A DNA stretch of 64,000 nucleotides from VRUE01 sp963805455 (GCA_963805455.1 CAWDUJ010000013.1:1-64000), one strand, 5' to 3'; shown: positions 16,378 through 24,382, counted from the stretch's first letter. Notes: a model not told the origin generated them from the sequence alone. Translations and numbers: made by a program.

Positions 16378-16404
16378 GCTTCGAATCGAATGACCTTGTC
16401 TCTC

Positions 16405-16446
16405 GCGGCTCTCGCGCCGCCCAGCGCTATTCCCCCCGAAGGGGGA
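16405..16446 (-). promoter_or_regulatory. leuL-leuA leader hairpins
   Basis: Two hairpins follow the Leu codons: UCCCCC-UUCG-GGGGGA (16446-16431, a 6-bp stem on a stable UUCG tetraloop) at the end of leuL, and GCGGC/GCCGC with loop GCGAGA (16420-16405). Together with the anti-Shine-Dalgarno they form the leader fold. Confidence 0.5.
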
Positions 16447-16486
16447 GGAGAAGGAGAAGCGCGAGGCTGTCGGGCCGATAGGTCAC
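16427..16486 (-). CDS. leuL: leu operon leader peptide
   Basis: A 19-residue frame MTYRPDSLALLLLLPLRGE from GTG at 16486 to TAG. It has seven Leu residues, five consecutive (CTT CTC CTT CTC CTC), 67 nt upstream of leuA. A promoter (-35 TTGCCG, -10 TAAAGT, 16-nt spacer) ends 9 nt before the GTG, so the leader is itself leaderless. Leader peptides with Leu runs before leuA are established in actinobacteria and other phyla. Here the Leu codons double as an anti-Shine-Dalgarno for leuA, which points to control of translation rather than termination. Confidence 0.8.
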   Translation of the reverse strand: MTYRPDSLALLLLLPLRGE

Positions 16487-16495
16487 TCGTCGACC

Positions 16496-16523
16496 ACTTT
16501 AGCGCACGGTCCGCGTACGGCAA
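16496..16523 (-). promoter_or_regulatory. leuL-leuA promoter
   Basis: On the minus strand TTGCCG (16523-16518), a 16-nt spacer, then TAAAGT (16501-16496), ending 9 nt before the leuL GTG. The region directly abuts the -10 box of the divergent MFS gene (16524-16529). Confidence 0.55.
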
Positions 16524-16529
16524 TAGGCT
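16524..16529 (+). promoter_or_regulatory. Leaderless-type -10 box of the MFS gene
   Basis: TAGGCT ends 6 nt before the ATG at 16536, leaving no room for a Shine-Dalgarno in a normal leader. It abuts the -35 of the leuL promoter on the other strand. Confidence 0.4.
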
Positions 16530-16535
16530 GCGCGA

Positions 16536-17948
16536 ATGGAGTCCGACTCCGGCGGATCGACCCCCACGCCCTGGCTGGCACTGCTCGCGATGGGGGCCAG
16601 CGTCATCGTCATCGCCAACGACTTCTCGGCGATCAACGTGGCGATCCCGACGATGGAGAAGGACTTCCACACCAACGTCAACACGATGCAGTGGGTGATC
16701 AACGCCTACGCGCTGACCTTCGGCGTCCTCATCGTCACCGGCGGGCGCCTGGCCGACATGTTCGGCCGCCGCCGGGCGTTCTTCCTCGGCACCGCGATCT
16801 TCGCCTCGATGTCGGCCCTCGGCGGCGCCGCGCCGACCGAGACGTGGCTGATCGCGACCAGGGTCCTGATGGGGGTCGGCGGGGCCCTGATGTGGCCCGC
16901 GATCCTCGGTATGACCTACGAGATCCTGCCCGAGGAGAAGGCCGGGCTCGCCGGCGGGATCATCATCGGCGCCGCCGGCCTCGGCAACGCCGTCGGCCCC
17001 CTGATCGGCGGCGTCTTCACCGACCTCCTCACCTGGCGCTGGATCTTCTTCGCCAACGTCCCGGTGGCGATCTTCGCGGTCCTGGTCACCTACCGTTTCG
17101 TCCACATAAAGGACCCCGAGCGCGGCGACCAGAGGATCGACTACGCGGGCGTGACGGCGATCTCATTCGGCCTCGTCTCGCTGCTGATCGCTCTCGATCA
17201 GGTCGACGACTGGGGATGGGGCGACCCGAAGACGATCGCGCTGCTGGCGCTGTCGGCGATCCTGATCGTCGCCTTCCTCCCGATCGAGCGCCGGGCGGGC
17301 CGCAACGCCCTGATCCCCAGCGAAATGATCGGCAACGAGAGCTTCCGCGCCTCCTGCTTGGCGATCCTCTTCGTCTCGGCGACCTTCTTCGCCTCGCTGC
17401 TCTACCTGCCGCAGTTCATGCAGAAGCATCTCGAATACACGCCGCTCGAGGCCGGGGTCGGGATGCTCCCCTTCCTCGCGACCTTCGCCGTCATCTCGTT
17501 CATCGCCGGCCCGCTCTACAACCGGCTGGGGGCGAAGCTCCTTGCCGGTTTCGGGGCCGCCTGCCTGACGATTGCGCCGTTCATCTTCTCGATGGTCGAC
17601 ACCGGCTCCGCCTACGGCTCGCTGATCCCCGGGATGGTCATCCTCGGGTTCGGGATCGGGACGTTCTACCCGACCGCCACCACGGCCGGCGTCACCTCGG
17701 TCGACGAATCCCAGACCAGCCTCGCGGGCGGAATCGTCTACATGTTCCAGATCGCCGGCGGCTCGATCGGACTTGGCCTGACGACCACCGTTTTCTCGGC
17801 CCAGGACACCTTCGTCGACGGCATCCAGGCCGCTTTCCGACTCGACGCGATCCTCGCGGCGGTCGGGTTCGTGATCGCGCTGCTGTTCGTCGGCGGCAAG
17901 CTCTGGGGCCGCGGCCAGGAGGTCGCGTCGGAGCCGGCCGCCGGCTAG
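16536..17948 (+). CDS. MFS transporter, DHA2 (14-TMS) drug-efflux type
   Basis: Integral membrane proton-coupled exporter of 470 residues, the usual size for 14-helix DHA2/EmrB-QacA proteins. Early blocks are FSAINVAIPTMEKDFHTN and QWVINAYALTFGVLIVTGGRLADMFGRRR (motif A between helices 2 and 3). Later comes GPLIGGVFTDLLTWRWIFFANVP (motif C region). It is divergent from leuL-leuA with a shared promoter region, but there is no evidence it exports an amino acid. The substrate is unknown. Confidence 0.9.
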   Translation: MESDSGGSTPTPWLALLAMGASVIVIANDFSAINVAIPTMEKDFHTNVNTMQWVINAYALTFGVLIVTGGRLADMFGRRRAFFLGTAIFASMSALGGAAPTETWLIATRVLMGVGGALMWPAILGMTYEILPEEKAGLAGGIIIGAAGLGNAVGPLIGGVFTDLLTWRWIFFANVPVAIFAVLVTYRFVHIKDPERGDQRIDYAGVTAISFGLVSLLIALDQVDDWGWGDPKTIALLALSAILIVAFLPIERRAGRNALIPSEMIGNESFRASCLAILFVSATFFASLLYLPQFMQKHLEYTPLEAGVGMLPFLATFAVISFIAGPLYNRLGAKLLAGFGAACLTIAPFIFSMVDTGSAYGSLIPGMVILGFGIGTFYPTATTAGVTSVDESQTSLAGGIVYMFQIAGGSIGLGLTTTVFSAQDTFVDGIQAAFRLDAILAAVGFVIALLFVGGKLWGRGQEVASEPAAG

Positions 17949-17958
17949 CGCCCCGGCG

Positions 17959-18507
17959 CTACTTGATCACGTTGGTGCCGGGGCCGCCGCGGGCGAAATC
18001 GAAGCCCGGGCCGGTCAACAGCTTGTCGTTGCCGGGGCCGCCGATCAGGACATCGGTGCCGGGGCCGCCGATCAGGACGTCGTCTCCGGGTCCGCCGATC
18101 AATCGATCCGGACCCGGCCCGCCGATCAGTTTGTCGCCACCGCTGCCGCCGGCGAGGGTGTCACGCCCGGTGCCTCCGCGTACGGTGATCGGGATCGTCA
18201 CCCCCCTCGAGACCGTGACATGGTCGTCACCGCCGGCGGCGTTGACTTCGAAGCCGGCGATCGGCGGCGCGGCGCAGACGAGCTCGTTCGGGAGCCCTTC
18301 GGGGTTGGTGCAGACTTCGCCGCCGACTTCGAGCGGGACGACGGAGTCGATCACGTAGCTGTGGCCGTCGGGCGTGAGCCAGATATGGATCGTGTTCGAT
18401 GCCGATCCGCCGGCGAGCAGGACGGTGAACCTTCCCGGGGTGGCCGCGGACGCCGACGACAACAATGTCGCCGCAATCGCGAACGAGATGACGAATGCCC
18501 TCTTCAT
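17959..18507 (-). CDS. Secreted RTX-like calcium-binding repeat protein
   Basis: Protein of 182 residues with a signal peptide (about 1-22, ending ASA). A small N-terminal domain (about 25-105) is followed by RTX-type nonapeptide repeats of the form GGxGxDxL (about 110-175: GGTGRDTLAGGSGGDKL, GGPGPDRLIGGPGDDVLI, and so on). Such repeats bind Ca2+ as a parallel beta-roll outside the cell. There is no catalytic domain and no secretion operon nearby. It is convergent with the MFS gene. Function beyond Ca binding is unknown. Confidence 0.82.
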   Translation of the reverse strand: MKRAFVISFAIAATLLSSASAATPGRFTVLLAGGSASNTIHIWLTPDGHSYVIDSVVPLEVGGEVCTNPEGLPNELVCAAPPIAGFEVNAAGGDDHVTVSRGVTIPITVRGGTGRDTLAGGSGGDKLIGGPGPDRLIGGPGDDVLIGGPGTDVLIGGPGNDKLLTGPGFDFARGGPGTNVIK

Positions 18508-18621
18508 GGAAAATGCAGGCCCTGACTCGGTTGCGCTCCGGCCCCCACTAGGGAAACAGCAATACCCGGCCGACGTTGCGGCTTTGGCCGATCATTCGGC
18601 GAGTATCGCCCACCCGGACAC

Positions 18622-18643
18622 ACCCCTTGAGCAGGGGGAGCGT
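18622..18643 (-). terminator. Hairpin downstream of serA
   Basis: On the minus strand CCCCT-GCTCA-AGGGG follows the serA stop codon within about 10 nt and is followed by TGTG. It is a short, GC-type terminator candidate separating serA from the RTX-like gene. Confidence 0.35.
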
Positions 18644-18645
18644 AT

Positions 18646-20220
18646 CTAGAGATCGACCGAGCGGCCGAGCGTGAACCCGTCGAGCTCGTGAATCTTCGCG
18701 ATCGTCTCCTCGCGGACCGGAGCGTCGGTGGTCAGCGCCATCACCGCCTGCTCGCCGCCGGCGGAGGCCCCGACGGCAGCGGAGACGATGTTCACGCTCT
18801 GCTCGCCGAAGATCGACCCGACCCGGCCGATCATCCCCGGCTGGTCGGCGTAACGGAAGACGGTTAGGTGGTCGGCGAAGGGCAGGTAGAAGCTCTCGCC
18901 CCAGACCGAGACGAGGTAGGGCTCGTTGCGCGGCCCGACACCGGTCCCCGAGACCCCGGCGGTCTGGTCGCCGATCCGGACCGTGACCAGCTCGGTGAAG
19001 TCATCGGAGCCGGTGTCCTTGGTCTCGATCAGCTCGATGCCGCGCTCCTCGGCCATCTGCGGCGCGTTGACCAGGTTGACCGGCTCCTCGGTGTTCCCGG
19101 AGAGGATGCCGACGAGGACGGCGATCCCGAGCAGGCGGGTGTCGTGGGCGGCGATCCGCCCCCGGAACTCGGCGGTGACGCGGTCGACCGAGCCATCCCC
19201 GAGCCCCTGGGCGAGACGGCCGAGCTTTTCGCAGAGGGGGACGAAGGGTGCCAGCGCCTCCATCTCCTCCGGCCGGACGGCGGCGATGTTGACGGCGTTG
19301 GTGACGACACCGCCGCTGAGGGCCGCGGTCACCTGTTCGGCGGTGACGATCCCGGCCCGGTCCTGGGCCTCCGCGGTCGAGGCGCCGAGGTGCGGCGTGA
19401 CGACGACATCCTCGCGGCTGAAGATCGGGTGATCGGTGAACGGCTCCGAGGGGAAGACGTCGAGGGCGGCTCCGCCCAGCTTTCCCGACTCGAGGCCGGC
19501 GAGGAGGGCGTCGAGGTCGACGAGCTCGCCGCGGGCGCAGTTGATCAGCCTGGCGCCGTCCTTCATCGCGGCGATCGAACCGGCGTCGATCAGGCCGATC
19601 GTCTCCGGGGTCTTGGGGACGTGGAGGGTGACGATGTCGGCTGCGCCGAGCAGGTCCTCGAGCTCGGCCGCTCCCTCAACCCCGAGCTCGCGGAAGCGCT
19701 CCGCGGAGACAAACTTGTCGTAGCCGATGACGTCCATCTCGAAGCTCTGGGCGCGTCGTGCCACGAGCTGGCCGATCCGGCCGAAGCCGATCACGCCGAG
19801 CGTCTTGCCGTAGAGCTCGGCTCCCTTGAACTGCGACCGCTCCCAGGCCCCGCCGACCAGCGTCGCCTGCGCCTGGGGGATGTTGCGGCAGAGCGCCAGC
19901 ATCAGCGCCAGGGTGTGCTCGGCGGCGGCGACCGAGTTCGATTCGGGCGCGTTGGCAACGACGATCCCGCGCCTGGTGGCGGCGGTGATGTCGACGTTGT
20001 CGACCCCGGTTCCTGCGCGGCCGATGACCTTGAGATTGTCGGCGCGGCCGATCAGGTCCTCGTTCAGCTGCGTCGCCGAGCGGACCAGGATCGCGTCGTA
20101 GGAGCCGATCGCCTGGCGCAGCTCCTCATCGGACATCTCGAACCCGAGGTCGACGTCGAAGCTCTCGCGCAGCAGATCGATCCCCGAGTCGGCGATCTTC
20201 TCCTTGACCAGGACCTTCAC
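18646..20220 (-). CDS. serA: D-3-phosphoglycerate dehydrogenase (long type)
   Basis: First enzyme of serine synthesis, NAD-dependent oxidation of 3-phosphoglycerate. At 524 residues it is the long actinobacterial form. It has a substrate/NAD core (VIGFGRIGQLVARRAQ; INCARGELVDLDALL; TPHLGASTAEAQDRAG), an intervening ASB domain (about 320-450) and a C-terminal ACT domain (about 455-524: YADQPGMIGRVGSIFGEQSVNI). GTG start. Its start codon overlaps the stop of a 23-residue SAERA/KRE mini-ORF, which in turn overlaps the serC stop, so serC and serA are linked by two GTGA overlaps. Confidence 0.96.
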   Translation of the reverse strand: MKVLVKEKIADSGIDLLRESFDVDLGFEMSDEELRQAIGSYDAILVRSATQLNEDLIGRADNLKVIGRAGTGVDNVDITAATRRGIVVANAPESNSVAAAEHTLALMLALCRNIPQAQATLVGGAWERSQFKGAELYGKTLGVIGFGRIGQLVARRAQSFEMDVIGYDKFVSAERFRELGVEGAAELEDLLGAADIVTLHVPKTPETIGLIDAGSIAAMKDGARLINCARGELVDLDALLAGLESGKLGGAALDVFPSEPFTDHPIFSREDVVVTPHLGASTAEAQDRAGIVTAEQVTAALSGGVVTNAVNIAAVRPEEMEALAPFVPLCEKLGRLAQGLGDGSVDRVTAEFRGRIAAHDTRLLGIAVLVGILSGNTEEPVNLVNAPQMAEERGIELIETKDTGSDDFTELVTVRIGDQTAGVSGTGVGPRNEPYLVSVWGESFYLPFADHLTVFRYADQPGMIGRVGSIFGEQSVNIVSAAVGASAGGEQAVMALTTDAPVREETIAKIHELDGFTLGRSVDL

Positions 20221-20288
20221 GACAATTCCTCGCGCTTCGCTCGCGGCGCGAAGAGGCGGAAGATGACGTTTGCTCGCTCCGCGCTCAC
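20217..20288 (-). CDS. SAERA/KRE junction mini-ORF, serC-serA copy
   Basis: A 23-residue frame beginning (GTG)SAERAN and continuing FRLFAPRAKREE. Its GTG overlaps the serC stop (GTGA) and its TGA overlaps the serA GTG (GTGA). Its DNA arms (GAGCGCGGAGCGAGCAA and GCGAGCGAAGCGCGAG) match the copy between menB and menA, while the middle differs. It could be a real peptide, a coupling spacer, or a DNA/RNA repeat that happens to be open. Conserved double overlap favours a translational role, which is inference. Confidence 0.5.
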   Translation of the reverse strand: MSAERANVIFRLFAPRAKREELS

Positions 20289-21427
20289 CGGGTCACCTCG
20301 TCGACGTTCTCGATCACCCAGTCGATGCAGGCGGTCAGGGCCTGGACATCGGCGGGGTCGACGTTCGGGAACATCCCGATCCGCAGCTGATTGCGGCCCA
20401 GCTTGCGGTAGGGCTCGACGTCGACGATCCCGTTTGCCCGCAGCGTCGCCGCCAGCGCCGCGGCGTCGATGCGGTCGCCGAAGTCGATCGTTCCGACCAC
20501 CAGCGAGCGCTTGGCCGGGTCGGCGACGAACGGCGTCGCCGCCTCCGACGCATCGGCCCAGCCGTAGAGCGCCTCCGAGGAGGCCCGGGAGCGGCCGACG
20601 CACCAATCGAGGCCGCCTCCGGCGAGCATCCACTCGACCTGGTCGGCGACCAGCAGCAGGGTCGCGAGCGCCGGTGTGTTGTAGGTCTGGTTCTTGCGCG
20701 AGTTCTCGATCGCGATCGGGAGCGAGAGGAACGCCGGCTGCCAGCGCCCCGACGCTCCGTCGAGCTCCTCGGCCCTGGCGACCGCGGCGGGGCTGAGCAG
20801 CGCCAGCCAGATCCCGCCGTCGGCGCCGAGCCCCTTCTGCGGCGCGAAGTAGTAGGCGTCGGACTCGGCGACCTCGACCGGCAGTCCACCGGCCCCCGAG
20901 GTGCCGTCGATCAGGACCAGGGCCTCTCCCGCTCCCGGCGGCCGCCGGACCTCGACCATGACCCCGGTCGAGGTCTCGTTGTGGGCCCAGGCGATCGCGT
21001 CGGCGGCGGGATCGGCGGCCGGCGTCGGCGCGTCGCCGGGCTCGGCCTCGATCAGGATCGGGTCCGCGAGGAAGGGCGCGCCAGCGGTCTCCTTGGCGAA
21101 CTTCTGCGAGAACTCGCCGTAGGTGAGGTGAAGGGCGCGATCGCGGACGAGCCAGGCAGCGGCGGAGTCCCAGAACGCCGTCGTCCCGCCGTTGCCGAGC
21201 ACGACCTCGTACCCGTCGGGGAGCCCGAAGATCTCGCCGAGGCCGTCACGGATCAAGCCGACCAGGTCGCGAACCGGCGCCTGGCGGTGGGAGGTGCCCA
21301 TCAGGTCCGAGCGCTCGGCGAGGCGCGCGAGCGCCTCCGGGCGGACCTTCGAGGGACCACAGCCGAAGCGGCCGTCGGCCGGCTTGAGGTCGGTGGGGAT
21401 GGCTGCGGTTTTGGTCGTTGCTGTCAT
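20285..21427 (-). CDS. serC: Phosphoserine aminotransferase
   Basis: PLP enzyme converting 3-phosphohydroxypyruvate to phosphoserine, 380 residues. It opens with the actinobacterial-type block RFGCGPSKVRPEAL and GTSHRQAPVRDLV. The cofactor lysine is in YYFAPQKGLGADGG, and LRIGMFPNVDPADV closes the domain. It is upstream of serA, linked through the mini-ORF junction. serB is not in the window. It is divergent from the cupin gene at 21511. Confidence 0.95.
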   Translation of the reverse strand: MTATTKTAAIPTDLKPADGRFGCGPSKVRPEALARLAERSDLMGTSHRQAPVRDLVGLIRDGLGEIFGLPDGYEVVLGNGGTTAFWDSAAAWLVRDRALHLTYGEFSQKFAKETAGAPFLADPILIEAEPGDAPTPAADPAADAIAWAHNETSTGVMVEVRRPPGAGEALVLIDGTSGAGGLPVEVAESDAYYFAPQKGLGADGGIWLALLSPAAVARAEELDGASGRWQPAFLSLPIAIENSRKNQTYNTPALATLLLVADQVEWMLAGGGLDWCVGRSRASSEALYGWADASEAATPFVADPAKRSLVVGTIDFGDRIDAAALAATLRANGIVDVEPYRKLGRNQLRIGMFPNVDPADVQALTACIDWVIENVDEVTR

Positions 21428-21498
21428 GTCGGCGGGGGCGACAGGTTAGTGACCCGCCCGGGTGGACCCGACCTCGAAAACTCGGGGCCGCCGTGGCA

Positions 21499-21504
21499 TA
21501 GGAT
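21499..21504 (+). promoter_or_regulatory. Leaderless-type -10 box of the cupin gene
   Basis: TAGGAT ends 6 nt before the ATG at 21511, with no Shine-Dalgarno. Confidence 0.4.
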
Positions 21505-21510
21505 TAGGCA

Positions 21511-21942
21511 ATGGCCGATGAGCAGGGCACAGGAGTGATCGAGGGCGAGGGCTATGCCGTCGCCAACATCTCCGACCTCGGAGACGGCTGGGGGTTCCGG
21601 AAGGTCCGCAAGGGCCTCGGCGTAACCGCCTTCGGCGTCAACGCGATCGTCGTGCCCCCCTCCTACGACACCGGCCGCCATTACCACGACGAGCAGGAGG
21701 AGCTCTACTTCCTCCACAGCGGCAGGATGGAGATCGAGTTTGGCGATGGGACCTCGCACGTGCTCGAGCCGGGCGGGATGGCCCGGGTCGACGCCTCGAC
21801 GGTGCGGGGGCTCCGCAACCTCAGCGACACCGAGGACGCCGTCTACGTCTGCATCGGCGGCAAGGACGGCTACGTCGGCCGCGATGGCAGGGTCCCCGAG
21901 GGCGAGGCCGGTCCGGCCCACGGCCCTCCCGGCGCCGCCTGA
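21511..21942 (+). CDS. Small cupin-domain protein
   Basis: Protein of 143 residues that is essentially one cupin barrel. Metal-binding motif 1 is HYHDEQEELYFLHSGRMEIEFG (His, His, Glu and a downstream Gly-rich turn). Motif 2 is weaker (ARVDASTVRGLRN, lacking the usual His). It is cytoplasmic with no signal peptide. It lies between serC and ilvC on the opposite strand, so its partner pathway cannot be read from context. Function unknown. Confidence 0.8.
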   Translation: MADEQGTGVIEGEGYAVANISDLGDGWGFRKVRKGLGVTAFGVNAIVVPPSYDTGRHYHDEQEELYFLHSGRMEIEFGDGTSHVLEPGGMARVDASTVRGLRNLSDTEDAVYVCIGGKDGYVGRDGRVPEGEAGPAHGPPGAA

Positions 21943-21949
21943 GTCAGCC

Positions 21950-22954
21950 CTAGAACTCCTGGTCGATCCAGGACATCGTGCCGCGGAGGTCCTTGCCGAC
22001 CTCTTCGATTTCCTTCTCGGCGCCCTCCTCGCGCATCCGCGAGAGGTTCTCGCCGCCGGCACGGTTCTCGGCGATCCACTCACGGGCGAACTCGCCTGAC
22101 TGGATTTCCCCGAGGATCTCCTTCATCGCCGCCCGTGACTCCTTGCCGATCACCCGTTTGCCGCGGGTCATGTCGCCGTACTCGGCGGTGTTGGAGATCG
22201 AGTAGCGCATCCCCTGGATCCCCTTCTCGTACATCAGGTCGACGATCAGCTTCAGCTCGTGCAGGCACTCGAAGTAGGCGAGTCTCGGGTCGTAGCCGGC
22301 CTCGACCAGGGTCTCGTATCCGGCCTGGACCAACTCCGAGGCGCCGCCGCAGAGGACCGCCTGCTCGCCGAAGAGGTCGGTCTCACACTCGTCCTTGAAG
22401 GTCGTCTCGATGATCGCGGCGCGGCCGCCGCCGATCCCCGCGGCGTAGGCGAGGACGAGATCGTGGGCGCCGCCGGTCGCGTCCTGGTGGATCGCGATCA
22501 GGTCCGGGACCCCCTGGCCTTCCTTGAACTGGCGCCGGACCAGGTGGCCTGGCCCCTTTGGGGCGACCATGCCGACGTCGATGCCGGGCGGCGGCTTGAT
22601 TTGGTCGAAGTGGATCGCGAAGCCGTGCGCGAACAGCAGCAGGTTCCCGGGGGCGATGCCGTCGGCGATCTCGGCCTCCCAGATCTCGGCCTGCTTCTCG
22701 TCGGGCAGGAGGACCATCACGATGTCGCCGCGGCTGGCCGCTTCGGCGATGTCGAGGACCTCGAGCCCGGCCTCTTCGGCTTTGGCCCTGCTGGATGAGT
22801 CGGGCCGCAGCCCGACCACGACGTCGACCCCGGAGTCCTTGAGGTTGAGAGCGTGGGCGTGGCCCTGGGAGCCGTAGCCGAGGATTGCGACGGTCCTGCC
22901 CTCTAGCTTCGAGAGGTCGGCGTCCTTGTCGTAGAAGATGTCGTCGGTCTGCAT
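21950..22954 (-). CDS. ilvC: Ketol-acid reductoisomerase (class I)
   Basis: Second common step of Val/Ile synthesis, NADPH-dependent. It is 334 residues, class I length. The dinucleotide motif is AILGYGSQGHAHALNL, with GLRPDSSSRAKAEE as the NADP phosphate loop and MVAPKGPGHLVRRQF. The metal/catalytic region is FKDECETDLFGEQAVLCGG. The ATG at 22954 overlaps the stop of an SAERA/KRE mini-ORF (TGATG); an in-frame GTG is one codon upstream. It is separated from ilvBN (33020-34717). Confidence 0.96.
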   Translation of the reverse strand: MQTDDIFYDKDADLSKLEGRTVAILGYGSQGHAHALNLKDSGVDVVVGLRPDSSSRAKAEEAGLEVLDIAEAASRGDIVMVLLPDEKQAEIWEAEIADGIAPGNLLLFAHGFAIHFDQIKPPPGIDVGMVAPKGPGHLVRRQFKEGQGVPDLIAIHQDATGGAHDLVLAYAAGIGGGRAAIIETTFKDECETDLFGEQAVLCGGASELVQAGYETLVEAGYDPRLAYFECLHELKLIVDLMYEKGIQGMRYSISNTAEYGDMTRGKRVIGKESRAAMKEILGEIQSGEFAREWIAENRAGGENLSRMREEGAEKEIEEVGKDLRGTMSWIDQEF

Positions 22955-23022
22955 CACAATCCCTCGCGCTTCACTCGCGGCGGATAAAACCAGAGATGCT
23001 TGCTTGCTCGCTCCGCGCTCAT
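22954..23022 (-). CDS. SAERA/KRE junction mini-ORF, menE-ilvC copy
   Basis: A 22-residue frame starting MSAERASKHLW and ending RVKREGL, from ATG at 23022. Its TGA overlaps the ilvC ATG. Unlike the other intact copies its start does not overlap the upstream stop, because menE ends 10 nt before it. The arms are conserved and the middle is variable. It is directly upstream of ilvC, so it could couple or modulate ilvC translation. Confidence 0.5.
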   Translation of the reverse strand: MSAERASKHLWFYPPRVKREGL

Positions 23023-23032
23023 GGCGGGCAGG

Positions 23033-24358
23033 CTAACGAAGCGCCCGCCTCAGCAACTTGCCCGAGGGCGTCCGTGGTAGCGCCGAGGCGAGCTCGACCC
23101 GCTTCGGGACCTTGAATCCGGCGAGCGAGACGGCGCAGTGCCGGCGGAGGTCGTCGGGGGTCGCGTCGGAGCCGTCCTCGAGGACGACTACGGCGGTGAC
23201 CGCCTGCTGCCACTCGGGGTCGTCGCGGCCGACGACCGCCGCGTCGGCGACCTCCGGATGGCGGAGTAGAACCTGCTCGACCTCGGCCGGGATGATGTTC
23301 TCGCCGCCGCTGACGATCATGTCGTCGATCCGGTCCTCGACGTAGAGGAAGCCTTCCTCGTCGATCCGTCCGAGGTCGCCGGTGTGGAGCCAGCCGTCGG
23401 AATCGGCGCGGCCGGGGGCCACGGTCGGCCCCTGGACCAGGATCTCGCCTTCCTGGATCCGCAGGTGGGTGGTCAGGAGCGGCCTGCCCGCCGAGCCCAG
23501 CTTGCGCTTGGCGTCGGCCGGGGCGAGGGTAGTCACCTGCGAGCAGGCCTCGGTCAGGCCGTAGGTCTGGACCACGGTCGCGCCCTTCGAGATCGCCTCC
23601 TCGAGCGGGTCTTCTGGCACCGGCCCGCCGCCGATCAGGATCGCCCGTGGGCCGGAGAGGTCGGTGCCGGCATCGAGCAGCCGGGTCAGCATCGTCGCGA
23701 CCAGGGAGACGACCGAGATGCGGTCCTCTTCGAGTGAGGCGGCGACGCGGTCGACGTCGAAGCCGTCGTGGATCACCGCGGTGGTGCCGTAGAGGACCGA
23801 GCGCATCACGATCCCGAGGCCGGATATGTGGCTCAGGGGCAGGCAGCAGAGCCAGCGGTCCTGGGGCTCGACCCCGATGTTGAATGCGGACCCGACCGCG
23901 CTCCAGAGGAAGTTGCCGTAGGTGAGGCCGACGGAATCCGGGGTTCCGGTGCTGCCGGCGGTGAGGACTCGGCAGCAGATCGCGTCCATGTCGTGCTCCC
24001 CCAGCAGCGGCAGGTCGGCCTCGGTCTGGGTCAGCTCTCCGGGGTCGTCGAGCTCGATCGCCGGTTCGGTCGCCTCGATCACGGCGGCGCGCTCCTCGGC
24101 GCCCATAGATGGGCCGAGCGGGAGGAGGACGGCGCCGACCTTGAGCAGCGCGTGGACCAGGACGGCCTGCTCGCGGCGCGGGTGCATGCTGAGGGCGACG
24201 GTCGAGCCGCGGCGCACCCCGTGGGCGGCAAGCCGGCGGGCGACCCAGGTCGCCTCGGCCTCGAGCTCGGCGAACGTCACCTCCTCGCCGTCGGCGACGA
24301 GCGCGGTCCGGTCGGGGCAACTCTGGGATCTCTGGGCAAGCCAGTCGTCGAGCTTCAT
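23033..24358 (-). CDS. menE: o-Succinylbenzoate-CoA ligase
   Basis: Acyl-adenylating enzyme activating o-succinylbenzoate for MenB, 441 residues, slightly short as expected for MenE. The core is WLHTGDLGRIDEEGFLYVEDR with the A8 hinge IDDMIVSGGENIIPAEVE and the final lysine block PRTPSGKLLRR. The usual P-loop TSGTTGxPK is altered to TAGSTGTPDSV, losing the lysine. The ATG at 24358 is chosen, as the family begins close to it. It is divergent from menB with 24 bp between starts. Confidence 0.88.
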   Translation of the reverse strand: MKLDDWLAQRSQSCPDRTALVADGEEVTFAELEAEATWVARRLAAHGVRRGSTVALSMHPRREQAVLVHALLKVGAVLLPLGPSMGAEERAAVIEATEPAIELDDPGELTQTEADLPLLGEHDMDAICCRVLTAGSTGTPDSVGLTYGNFLWSAVGSAFNIGVEPQDRWLCCLPLSHISGLGIVMRSVLYGTTAVIHDGFDVDRVAASLEEDRISVVSLVATMLTRLLDAGTDLSGPRAILIGGGPVPEDPLEEAISKGATVVQTYGLTEACSQVTTLAPADAKRKLGSAGRPLLTTHLRIQEGEILVQGPTVAPGRADSDGWLHTGDLGRIDEEGFLYVEDRIDDMIVSGGENIIPAEVEQVLLRHPEVADAAVVGRDDPEWQQAVTAVVVLEDGSDATPDDLRRHCAVSLAGFKVPKRVELASALPRTPSGKLLRRALR

Positions 24359-24382
24359 ATGGGCCGGGATATCGTTGCCATG

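Noticed and set aside
18020..18180. Tandem GC-rich repeats that could look like a CRISPR or satellite
   Set aside because: They encode RTX-type GGxGxD nonapeptides in frame and have no conserved spacers.
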